DNA from: 2-01-FULL-39-33 sp964361645
GTDB lineage: Bacteria > Patescibacteriota > Patescibacteriia > 2-01-FULL-39-33
Direction of reading: 5' to 3'
DNA: 58,970 bases
Assembly: GCA_964361645.1 (NCBI GenBank)
Contig: CAYIBK010000003.1
Span: forward strand, 1-58,970
Shown here: piece by piece, positions 51,647-58,845 of the stretch
How the letters are laid out: each line of letters opens with the position of its first letter
Numbering within the stretch: the stretch's first letter is position 1
The notes under the pieces: generated by a model
Databases searched by the model: none
The model's input: the letters and a program-made list of their open reading frames with translations, nothing else
Told to the model about the DNA's origin: nothing
Translations under genes and position numbers: made by a program

Positions 51647-52162
51647 ATGATCCAAGTCTATTACGGTGATGGCAAAGGTAAAACCACCGCCTCTTTGGGG
51701 TTAGCCATCAGAGCTTTAGGCAGTGGTAAAAAAGTGGCCATTATATTTTTTGATAAAGGTGGCGAAAATTATAATGAAAGGAAAATTTTGGATAAATTAG
51801 GTATTGCTTATTTTTCTTATGGCAGAGATAGACGGTTAGCTAATGGCCGATTTGATTTTTCTCTAAAGCACGAAGATTTACAAATGGCCAAGGAGTCCAT
51901 GGCAAAATTACTGGAAATCCATCATAATTATGATTTAATTATTTTAGACGAAGTTTTAAATGTTGTCAGATTAAAGATGATGCCACTTGAAGAACTGTTG
52001 GATTATTTAGATAATCAAATGCCGAAAATTCTGGAATTAATCTTAACTGGTAGGGGATTATGGCCAGAAATAAGTGAGCGAGCTGATTTGGTAACAGAAA
52101 TGAAGATGATTAAGCATTATTTTCAAAAAAACTTGCCAGCCAGAGAAGGGATAGAGTATTAG
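51647..52162 (+). CDS. cobO: Cob(I)alamin adenosyltransferase (CobA/BtuR type)
   Basis: 171 residues from the ATG at 51647; frame upstream of it only translates the repeat. The P-loop is YYGDGKGKTTASLGLAIRALG (unusual GDGKGKTT of this family). Then come YDLIILDEVLNVVRL (Walker-B-like) and LILTGRGLWPEISERADLVTEM near the end. It transfers adenosyl from ATP to cob(I)alamin. Together with nrdJ it implies that the cell uses imported corrinoid; no cobalamin biosynthesis genes are seen here. This family is called CobA, BtuR or CobO in different organisms. Confidence 0.9.
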   Translation: MIQVYYGDGKGKTTASLGLAIRALGSGKKVAIIFFDKGGENYNERKILDKLGIAYFSYGRDRRLANGRFDFSLKHEDLQMAKESMAKLLEIHHNYDLIILDEVLNVVRLKMMPLEELLDYLDNQMPKILELILTGRGLWPEISERADLVTEMKMIKHYFQKNLPAREGIEY

Positions 52163-52344
52163 CTTAAAAAAACAGCTCTGATGTTACCAATTATATCACG
52201 AAGAGTGATTTATCTCTTGATATGTTAGTAGCTAAAGTTAAAAGTCCGCTTATATAAGATATAGTATTAATTGTGGTTTTATGTTATAATAAAAAAAGTT
52301 TAATTTTCATATTTATTTTATAAAATTTTAAAAATAATATAGTT

Positions 52345-52740
52345 ATGTTTGGCAGAAAAAAACTAGAAAAAAATAAGAAAGTTTTACTAGTTGAGGATGA
52401 TGCTCTTTTAGCTAATATATTAATGGATTCCTTAATGAGAGAAAAATTTGATACAGTCAATATTAAGGATGGATTACAGGTAATGGAAGCGGCCAAGAAA
52501 TTCCAGCCAGATGTGGTTTTGTTGGATTTGATTTTGCCAGGCTTAGATGGTTTTGAGGTTTTGAGGCAGTTAAAAAATGATGTCAAATTAAAAACAGTGC
52601 CGGTGTTTATAATTTCTAATTTAGATAGTATTTCCGAAGTAGAATCAGCCAAGGCTTTGGGAGCGGAAGATTATTTTATTAAAGCCAATACCGATGTCGG
52701 AAAAATTATCAAAGCAGTCAAAAAAATAGCCAATAAATAA
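52345..52740 (+). CDS. Single-domain response regulator receiver
   Basis: 131 residues, receiver only: VLLVEDDALLA (acidic pair), VVLLDLILPGLDGF (phospho-acceptor Asp), VFIISNLDS (Ser/Thr switch) and DYFIKANTDV (Lys). No output domain. It resembles the receiver at 22791 in the pilus operon in both length and motif details, so the two are paralogues. Partner and output are unknown. The 182 bp before it hold no gene. Confidence 0.92.
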   Translation: MFGRKKLEKNKKVLLVEDDALLANILMDSLMREKFDTVNIKDGLQVMEAAKKFQPDVVLLDLILPGLDGFEVLRQLKNDVKLKTVPVFIISNLDSISEVESAKALGAEDYFIKANTDVGKIIKAVKKIANK

Positions 52741-52758
52741 TATTTTGCCAATCAAACT

Positions 52759-52845
52759 ATGGCCATGGTCTTGGCTGTTACTTTAATAGTTATTTTCTGG
52801 ATTTATATAATAAGAAAGAGAGTTTTAGCTTCAGTTGCTGTTTAG
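52759..52845 (+). CDS. Candidate 28-residue membrane peptide
   Basis: MAMVLAVTLIVIFWIYIIRKRVLASVAV: one hydrophobic helix with a basic end, 18 bp after the receiver gene. No ribosome site of note. It may be a chance frame. Confidence 0.25.
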   Translation: MAMVLAVTLIVIFWIYIIRKRVLASVAV

Positions 52846-52868
52846 AATTTGGTTAATGATATAATACT

Positions 52869-52895
52869 AACCCATCTTATTAGTTAAGGTGGGTT
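52869..52895 (+). terminator. Hairpin downstream of the receiver gene
   Basis: Stem AACCCATCTTA (52869-52879) with TAAGGTGGGTT (52885-52895), one G.U pair. There is only a short T-run, so termination efficiency is uncertain. Confidence 0.55.
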
Positions 52896-52956
52896 TAGTT
52901 GTCAAATATTCACTTTTCTGTTAAAATAGGGCATATATTTATAATTTAGATAAAAT

Positions 52957-53336
52957 ATGAGTTTATTATTGTGGATACTAGCTAGCACCATTGCTGTTAG
53001 TTTAATATCTTTAGTGGGAGTCTTAGTGTTGGTTTTTAAGGATGAATTTTTAAAAAAGATAGTTTTGTTGTTGGTGGCTTTTTCAGCTGGCTCGCTTATT
53101 GGTGGAGCTTTTTTGCATATGATTCCGGAATCAATAAATCAACTTAAGAACAATCAAATTGTTTTTGTTTGGGTTATATTTGGTTTTTCAATTTTTTTCG
53201 CTCTGGAATTATTTATCCACTGGCATCATTGTCATAGTATGGAATGTCAACATAAAGAATATCTCAAACCAACAGCTTATTTAATACTAATGGCCGATGG
53301 CTTGCATAATTTTATTGATGGCTTGGCTATTGCTGG
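52957..53336 (+). CDS. ZIP family metal transporter, 3' part lost in gap
   Basis: 126 residues visible of an expected 230-260. Three helices (LLLWILASTIAVSLISLVGVLVLVF, VLLLVAFSAGSLIGGAFLHMIPE, VFVWVIFGFSIFFALELFIHW), then a short His-rich loop (HWHHCHSMECQHKE) and the start of helix IV with the signature LMADGLHNFIDGLAIAG. ZIP proteins import zinc or other divalent metals. The frame reading on through the N gap is not meaningful. Confidence 0.9.
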
Positions 53337-53436
53337 NNNNNNNNNNNNNNNNNNNNNNNNNNNNNNNNNNNNNNNNNNNNNNNNNNNNNNNNNNNNNNNN
53401 NNNNNNNNNNNNNNNNNNNNNNNNNNNNNNNNNNNN
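53337..53436. other. Scaffold gap (100 N)
   Basis: Exactly 100 N. It removes at least the last half of the ZIP transporter and any gene start between it and the thioredoxin gene, so the true gap is probably at least 300 bp. Confidence 0.99.
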
Positions 53437-53437
53437 T

Positions 53438-53704
53438 ATGAAGATATTAAGGATTGGAGCTGAGTGGTGTCCGGAATGTATTATTATGAGACTACGCTTT
53501 GCTGAAATTGAAAAAGAAATACCAGATTTAGCAACGGAGTTTATTGATGTCGATAAAGACCAAGAAATTAAAAAAGTATGGAATATAGAGGATATTCCCA
53601 CTTTTATTTTTCTAGATAAAAATGGGCAAGAATTTTTACGACTACAAAAATTAGTAGAAAAAGAAGATTTAATTAAAATAATTAAAGAAAATAATGACAA
53701 ATAA
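53438..53704 (+). CDS. Small thioredoxin-like protein
   Basis: 88 residues. The ATG at 53438 is the first codon after the gap and gives a sensible start: MKILRIGAEWCPECIIMRLRF with active site C-P-E-C. Then come the strand EFIDVDKDQEI and cis-Pro IEDIPTFIFLDKNGQE. A slightly earlier start inside the gap cannot be excluded. It is a cytoplasmic redox protein (no signal). It overlaps the next gene by 11 bp, so the two are translationally coupled, which suggests it reduces the CcdA-like membrane partner. Confidence 0.87.
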   Translation: MKILRIGAEWCPECIIMRLRFAEIEKEIPDLATEFIDVDKDQEIKKVWNIEDIPTFIFLDKNGQEFLRLQKLVEKEDLIKIIKENNDK

Positions 53705-54923
53705 AATATTTAATAAATTATTTATTTTAATTTTTTTGTTTTTAGCTTTGGTGGTTTTTGTTTTGCCAGTTAAAGCTGAAAATCAAGTAGAAATTAATTT
53801 TTTTCATAGTAAAACTTGTCCAGTTTGTATCCAAGAAGGCCAATTTTTGGATAAATTATCACAAGATTTTCCAGATTTAATTATTAATCGCTATGATATA
53901 GCCGAGGCGTCTAGTATTAATAAAATAGAAGGATTTTATAGAGATTATAATGTTCCTAAAGATAATTGGGGTTTGGTTCCGGCTACTTTTATAGGCGATC
54001 AGGCTTATTTGGGTTTTGGTGAGAAAACATCAGCTATAATGAAAGATCAAGTCACTAAATTAACCAATGGTGAAAATGGAGGTTCGGGCACAGAACTTTC
54101 CGATAGCACTTTTGAACAACAAATTACTGATCAATTGGATGTTTTAAAACAGAGAAAAATTAATATTCCGTTTTTAGGAGAACTTCAAATAGCTAATTTA
54201 TCTCCCTTTAATCTTAGTATGATAGTTGGGATTTTAGACGGGTTTAATGCTTGCGCCATGGTGGCCTTGGGCATCCTACTAGCCATTTTAATTTCTACGG
54301 GTAATAGGAAAAGAGTAATACTAGTTGGCGGTACTTTTATTTTGGTATCTGGGTTAGTTTATTATATTTTTATTGCTGCTTGGCTTAATGTTTTTCTGTT
54401 TCTGGGATATATTAAGATAATAACTTATATTATTTCAGCCGTTATAATTTTATTTGCTATTTTTCTTTTAAAAGATTACTTCAATGATATTATATGTAAG
54501 ATATGTAATATAAAAGATGATCGAAAAGACGGTATTTTGACAAGGTTTCAGAAGTATTTATTTGCCAAGGCTAACAAAACAGTTTCCTCAGAAATGCCGA
54601 TTATACCTATGTTGCTTGCGGTAGCGGTTATAGCTACTGGCATTAATATGATTGAACTTTTCTGTTCTTTGGGCTTCCCGCTAGCTTATACCAAAATATT
54701 AGTCTCTCATAACTTGCCGAATTATCAATATTATCTTTCTATATTAGTTTATGTATTTTTTTATATGTTGGACGATTTATTAATTTTTTTGATAGCCGTG
54801 GTCACTTTAAGAGTAACCAAAGTTTCCGAAAGATATTTGAAGTTTATTAAACTAGTTAGCGGTGTAGTTTTACTACTCCTTGGCTTTATAATGATATTTA
54901 AACCAGAGATATTGACTTTTTAA
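53694..54923 (+). CDS. Thioredoxin domain fused to CcdA/DsbD-like membrane domain
   Basis: 409 residues. A signal peptide (LFILIFLFLALVVFVLPVKA) leads to a thioredoxin-like domain outside the membrane with EINFFHSKTCPVCIQEGQF (C-P-V-C) and a Pro loop at GLVPATFIG. A six-helix membrane domain follows: LSPFNLSMIVGILDGFNACAMVALGILLAIL resembles the first CcdA helix with Cys, and later MIELFCSLGFPLAYTKIL the second Cys helix. DsbD/CcdA proteins carry reducing power from cytoplasmic thioredoxin to extracytoplasmic proteins. Here the outer acceptor domain is fused at the N-terminus. The thioredoxin gene upstream overlaps it. Confidence 0.85.
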   Translation: MTNKIFNKLFILIFLFLALVVFVLPVKAENQVEINFFHSKTCPVCIQEGQFLDKLSQDFPDLIINRYDIAEASSINKIEGFYRDYNVPKDNWGLVPATFIGDQAYLGFGEKTSAIMKDQVTKLTNGENGGSGTELSDSTFEQQITDQLDVLKQRKINIPFLGELQIANLSPFNLSMIVGILDGFNACAMVALGILLAILISTGNRKRVILVGGTFILVSGLVYYIFIAAWLNVFLFLGYIKIITYIISAVIILFAIFLLKDYFNDIICKICNIKDDRKDGILTRFQKYLFAKANKTVSSEMPIIPMLLAVAVIATGINMIELFCSLGFPLAYTKILVSHNLPNYQYYLSILVYVFFYMLDDLLIFLIAVVTLRVTKVSERYLKFIKLVSGVVLLLLGFIMIFKPEILTF

Positions 54924-54997
54924 ATTCAATTAATTGCATTTTTTTTAACTTAGGGGTAAAATGAGGTATATTAATATAGATAAATAACTAATAATTT

Positions 54998-55903
54998 ATG
55001 CTTAAATTTTTTAAGAAAAGCGAAGGAGATGGCCAAAAGGAAAATCTTATTCGTGGGTTGGCCTATGGCCTGGGTGGAGCGCTAATAATTCTCATTGTGG
55101 TTTTACTTGTTATGTTCGGGGGGAAGATAAAAGATAAAATAACTGGGAAAAATACTAACACCAATACTAATACTAACATTGCGGTTTCTGCCGACGCACC
55201 AAAACTAAGAATTACAGTAATTACTTCTAAGGATTGTGAAGGCAAGTGTTTTGATATAGATCTTTTTCTAAACGCCTTAAAACAAAATGGTATTAATAAA
55301 GTTGGTACTGAAACTCTTAATATAGAAGACAATGCTGGCAAAGATTTGCTCGATAAATACAAGATTGATAAAGTTCCAACTGTTTTAATCTCCGGTGAAT
55401 TAGACAAGAATCCTCAATTAGCTCAAGCTTGGACAGCTTTGGGTGAAATAATTGACAATGTTTTCGTCTTTAGAAAATTAATTCCACCATATATCGAGGT
55501 AGCCACAGGTAATTTAAGAGGAACATTTTCTTTAGTTTATTTAACAGATCAAGCATGCACTGGATGTTACGATGTTAAACTTCATGATACTGCACTGGGT
55601 AACCTAGGGCTTACCACTAAAGATTCTAAATCACTTGATATTAGTTCAGACGAGGGCAAGGATTTGATTAAGAAATATGCCATTAGCGAAGTGCCAACTA
55701 TTTTAATGAAGGGTGATTTAGCTGAATATACCGGTTTACAGCAGATTTGGCCTCAGGTTGGTAAGATATCAGATGACGGAACCTATATTTTTACTAAAAT
55801 GGATGAAATGGGAAGTTATATGAATTTAAAAACTGGTAAGTTGGTAGAAGTTACACCACCAACGCCAGCACCAACCGACACCGCTCCAGCGCCAGCACAA
55901 TAA
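54998..55903 (+). CDS. Membrane-anchored protein with two thioredoxin-like repeats
   Basis: 301 residues. One N-terminal transmembrane helix (GLAYGLGGALIILIVVLLVMFGG) and an Asn/Thr linker lead to two related domains. Domain 1 has ITVITSKDCEGKCFDIDLF (C-x3-C) and KVPTVLISGELD. Domain 2 has LVYLTDQACTGCYDVKLH (C-x2-C) and EVPTILMKGDLAEY. Both have a Lys/Glu-Val-Pro-Thr cis-Pro motif. The end is Pro/Ala-rich. It probably works outside the membrane with the CcdA-like protein upstream. The C-x3-C site of domain 1 is atypical and may not be a standard redox centre. Confidence 0.78.
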   Translation: MLKFFKKSEGDGQKENLIRGLAYGLGGALIILIVVLLVMFGGKIKDKITGKNTNTNTNTNIAVSADAPKLRITVITSKDCEGKCFDIDLFLNALKQNGINKVGTETLNIEDNAGKDLLDKYKIDKVPTVLISGELDKNPQLAQAWTALGEIIDNVFVFRKLIPPYIEVATGNLRGTFSLVYLTDQACTGCYDVKLHDTALGNLGLTTKDSKSLDISSDEGKDLIKKYAISEVPTILMKGDLAEYTGLQQIWPQVGKISDDGTYIFTKMDEMGSYMNLKTGKLVEVTPPTPAPTDTAPAPAQ

Positions 55904-55926
55904 TTGTAAGTTAAAGATTCATAATT

Positions 55927-55950
55927 AAAAGGCGGTTTAATCCGCCTTTT
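55927..55950 (+). terminator. Rho-independent terminator of the redox cluster
   Basis: Stem AAAAGGCGG/CCGCCTTTT (55927-55935 with 55942-55950), 6-nt loop, T-run in the 3' arm. Confidence 0.9.
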
Positions 55951-56003
55951 AGGTTTGTTCCAATATTGATTTACCAGTCAAATAATGGTATTGTATAGGT
56001 ATT

Positions 56004-56681
56004 ATGAGTAAATTATACATAGTAGCTACACCACTAGGCAATTTATCTGATATTACTTTAAGAGCCGTTGAAATATTAAAACAAGTTGATTTGATTCTTT
56101 GTGAGGATACCAGAGTTTCTAAGAATTTACTTGGTCATTATAATATTGATACTAAGATGATATCTTACCATCAACATAGTGGATCAAATAAAGTTAATTT
56201 GTTGTTGGAAAAGATAAAATCCGGGCTTGATTTAGCTTTAATCACCGATGCCGGAACACCAGGTATCTCTGATCCGGGAAATAAATTTATAGCTGATGTT
56301 TCAAAAAATATTGGTAGTGATTGTCAGATAATACCCATTCCCGGTCCATCGGCTGTTATTTGTGCCCTGTCTATTTCTGGCTTACCTACGGATAAATTTT
56401 TATTTTTAGGTTTTATACCTCATAAAAAGGGCCGAGAGACATTATTTAAGAGAATAGAAAATAATTCGGAAACGGTGGTATTTTATGAATCAACCCATCG
56501 GATTATCAAGACTTTAGAAAGTTTAAGCAAATTATTATCGAAAGATAGAGAAGTTGTAGTTTGTCGTGAGCTGACTAAAAAATTTGAGACGATTTATCGA
56601 GGCAGTATAATTGAGGTTTTGGATAAAATTAAGAAAGATATTACTAAAGGCGAGTTTGTAGTAGTGATTGGCGGTAAATAA
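56004..56681 (+). CDS. rsmI: 16S rRNA (cytidine-1402 2'-O) methyltransferase RsmI
   Basis: 225 residues. Tetrapyrrole-methylase fold with LYIVATPLGNLSDITLRAVEILKQVDLILCEDTR, the SAM-binding ALITDAGTPGISDPGNKF, IPGPSAVICALSISGLP, and FYESTHRI. It methylates the ribose of C1402 in the ribosomal decoding centre. It is slightly short because the small C-terminal domain is missing or reduced, which is common. The stop is only 17 bp before the duplicated metG start. Confidence 0.95.
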   Translation: MSKLYIVATPLGNLSDITLRAVEILKQVDLILCEDTRVSKNLLGHYNIDTKMISYHQHSGSNKVNLLLEKIKSGLDLALITDAGTPGISDPGNKFIADVSKNIGSDCQIIPIPGPSAVICALSISGLPTDKFLFLGFIPHKKGRETLFKRIENNSETVVFYESTHRIIKTLESLSKLLSKDREVVVCRELTKKFETIYRGSIIEVLDKIKKDITKGEFVVVIGGK

Positions 56682-56697
56682 ATTAAATAAAAATAAA

Positions 56698-56929
56698 TAT
56701 GAATAAATTCTATATCACTACACCGATTTATTATGTCAATGATCCCAGCTGTAATTCTTGCAGTATTAGGTGGTTATAAATTATAAAGATTAAAGAACCG
56801 CCTTCGGCTTACCCTCTTTTTAATCTAAGCTAATTGTGGAATTACAGCGGGACGAGACGAAGTATTAATTAATTTTATTTTATTTATGAATAAATTCTAT
56901 ATCACTACACCGATTTATTATGTCAATGA
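56698..56929 (+). repeat. Duplicated metG 5' end around a hairpin insert
   Basis: 56698-56742 and 56885-56929 are identical over 45 bp (the metG start and codons 1-14). Between them, 56743-56884 contains a bulged stem CCCAGCTGTAATTC (56744-56757) with GAATTACAGCGGG (56839-56851), an inner stem AGATTAAA/TTTAATCT, and a core GCC-TTC-GGC. The first copy would give only a 26-residue peptide. The second copy begins the intact metG. Confidence 0.95.
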
Positions 56930-58190
56930 CAAGCTTCATATTGGCCATGCTTACACTACCATTGCGGCTGATGTTTTGGCTCGGTATCATCGCTTAAGGG
57001 GTGATGAAGTATTTTTTTTAACTGGCAGTGATGAGCATGGCTCTAAGGTGGCTGAAAGTGCTAAAGAGGCTAATCAGGACATCAAAGAATTCTGTGATGA
57101 TAATTCTGCCAAATTTCAAATGGCTTGGGATAGATTAAATATTTCCAATGATCATTTTATCAGAACTACATCATTGCAGCATAAAACCGGAGTAGAGAAA
57201 TTTTTAAATAAATTAAAAGAAGTCGGAGCAATTTACAAAGGTGATTACCAGGGCCTTTATTGCACAGGCTGTGAAAGATTTATTACCGAAAAAGAATTAG
57301 TGGACGGCTTATGTCCTGATCATAAAAAAGCGCCGGAAGTTTTGAAAGAAAAAAATTATTTTTTTAAGCTNNNNNNNNNNNNNNNNNNNNNNNNNNNNNN
57401 NNNNNNNNNNNNNNNNNNNNNNNNNNNNNNNNNNNNNNNNNNNNNNNNNNNNNNNNNNNNNNNNNNNNNNGCTCTTTATTGGCCCGCCATGCTCTTGGCT
57501 GTTGGCTTGCCACTACCAAAAGTTATTTTTGCCCATGGATTTTTTACTGTTGATGGAGAAAAGATGGGTAAATCACTTGGCAATGTTATTGATCCAGAAG
57601 AGTTGGTAGATGTTTTTGGCTCCGATGCTGTTAGGTATTTACTGCTTTCTCAATTTCCCTTTGGAGCCGATGGTGATGTTAAGGCGGGTAATTTTGTTAT
57701 CCAATATAATTCTGATTTGGCCAATGGCCTAGGTAATTTAACCTCTAGAGTGTTATCTATGGCAGAAAAATATTTAGATGGTGTGGTGCCAGCAAAAGAT
57801 TTTGAATTTTCTGATGAGGTAGTTGGAATTTGGCATCAATATCAGGATGCGATGCAAAGCTTTAAGATTGATGATGTTATTGAAATTATTAGAAAATTAA
57901 ATTCTTTTGCTGATGGCTATGTGGAAAGACAAAAGCCATGGCAATTAGCTAAAGATGGGGATAAAGAACAATTATCAAAAGTAATTTATAATTTATTAGA
58001 GTGCATTAGGCATTTGGCCTTAATGGTTTATCCAATTATGCCCGAGACAACTGAGCAGATTTTTAAATATCTCAATCAAGCTGATTGGAAAAATCATGAT
58101 TTTAAGGAGTTGATTGATTGGGGAGGATTAGAACCCGGTGCTAAGGTTGAAAAGGCTCGGCCATTATTTCCCAGATTAGAGAAGGAATAG
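56886..58190 (+). CDS. metG: Methionyl-tRNA synthetase MetG, internal gap
   Basis: The N-terminal Rossmann part has PIYYVNDKLHIGHAY (HIGH at 18-21) and the zinc knuckle part YCTGCERFITEKELVDGLCPDH. After the 100-N gap the frame resumes at ALYWPAMLLAVGLPLPKVIFAHGFFTVDGEKMGKSLGNVIDPEEL, a KMSKS-type loop reading KMGKS. It ends with the anticodon-binding helical domain (QKPWQLAKDGDKEQLSKVIYNLLECIRHLALMVYPIMPETTEQIF). The conserved region between YFFKL and the ALYWPAM motif normally takes roughly 120 residues, so the gap hides about 350 bp rather than 100. MetG charges tRNA-Met. There is no C-terminal tRNA-binding extension. Confidence 0.95.
   Translation: MNKFYITTPIYYVNDKLHIGHAYTTIAADVLARYHRLRGDEVFFLTGSDEHGSKVAESAKEANQDIKEFCDDNSAKFQMAWDRLNISNDHFIRTTSLQHKTGVEKFLNKLKEVGAIYKGDYQGLYCTGCERFITEKELVDGLCPDHKKAPEVLKEKNYFFKXXXXXXXXXXXXXXXXXXXXXXXXXXXXXXXXXXALYWPAMLLAVGLPLPKVIFAHGFFTVDGEKMGKSLGNVIDPEELVDVFGSDAVRYLLLSQFPFGADGDVKAGNFVIQYNSDLANGLGNLTSRVLSMAEKYLDGVVPAKDFEFSDEVVGIWHQYQDAMQSFKIDDVIEIIRKLNSFADGYVERQKPWQLAKDGDKEQLSKVIYNLLECIRHLALMVYPIMPETTEQIFKYLNQADWKNHDFKELIDWGGLEPGAKVEKARPLFPRLEKE
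57371..57470. other. Scaffold gap (100 N) within metG
   Basis: Exactly 100 N. The missing part of the MetRS catalytic domain shows the real gap is several hundred bases. Confidence 0.99.
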
Positions 58191-58205
58191 TAATGGTATT
58201 TTATT

Positions 58206-58273
58206 GTCATTGCGAGCCTGCCTATCGACAGACAGGCCTGCCCACCTATGGTGGGGGGCGAAGCAATCCCATG
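58206..58273. repeat. CATTGCGAG repeat unit
   Basis: One unit, GTCATTGCGAGCCTGCC...GAAGCAATCCCATG, with inner small palindromes (CCTGCC..., CCCACC). It is followed by a short AT word repeat (TTAGAAATTAGAAATTAGAAA, about 58312-58334) before cvpA. Confidence 0.8.
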
Positions 58274-58352
58274 TTTTTAAAATTATTGATTATTTATAAA
58301 TTGTTTAAAAATTAGAAATTAGAAATTAGAAATTTTTAAATTAAATAAAGAT

Positions 58353-58844
58353 ATGCTTTTTACTTTAATAGACGTGATTTTAATTGTGGTGGTGGCTGGT
58401 TTTGTGATGCTGGGTTTTTTTATGGGTCTTATTTCGTCTATTGGAGCACTGGTGGGCATAGTTTTGGGCACTTGGGCAGCGAGTAGTTATTTTTTACCAG
58501 TGGCTGATTTTATATCTCCTTATATTTTGGGGCACGAAGGCATTGCTAAAACCATAGCTTTCATGGCTATATTCGTCATAGCCAACCGGCTAGTGGCTTT
58601 AATTTTTTGGTTCATTAACAAAGCCTTTGGTTTAGTTTCGATAATTCCATTTTTAAAATCAATTAATCGTTTGGGTGGGGCTATTTTAGGTTTATTTGAG
58701 GGAGTTATTATTGTAGGCACCACAATCTTTGTTATAGCTAAATTTATTACCAATATTTCTTGGGTTTCGCAATCATTAAATACTTCTAAAATAGCTCATC
58801 TATTAGTTTTGGTTACTCAATTTTTGACCAGTTTTATCCCTTAA
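58353..58844 (+). CDS. cvpA: CvpA family membrane protein
   Basis: 163 residues. Four hydrophobic helices with the family pattern LIDVILIVVVAGFVMLGFFMGLISSIGALVGIVLGTWAA, then IAFMAIFVIANRLVALIFWFINKAFGLVSIIPFLKSINRLGGAILGLFEGVIIV. CvpA was first linked to colicin V export; its general role in the inner membrane is unclear. It is followed by tatD after 1 bp. Confidence 0.87.
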   Translation: MLFTLIDVILIVVVAGFVMLGFFMGLISSIGALVGIVLGTWAASSYFLPVADFISPYILGHEGIAKTIAFMAIFVIANRLVALIFWFINKAFGLVSIIPFLKSINRLGGAILGLFEGVIIVGTTIFVIAKFITNISWVSQSLNTSKIAHLLVLVTQFLTSFIP

Positions 58845-58845
58845 T

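Noticed and set aside
52957..53704. Continuous frames across the gap joining the ZIP transporter and the thioredoxin
   Set aside because: They depend on the N filler and, downstream, read out of frame with the thioredoxin gene.
56699..56885. T-box riboswitch upstream of metG
   Set aside because: GGGACGAG is present, but there is no T-box (GGTGGNACCGCG), no specifier stem and no terminator pairing. The 45-bp duplication explains the layout better.
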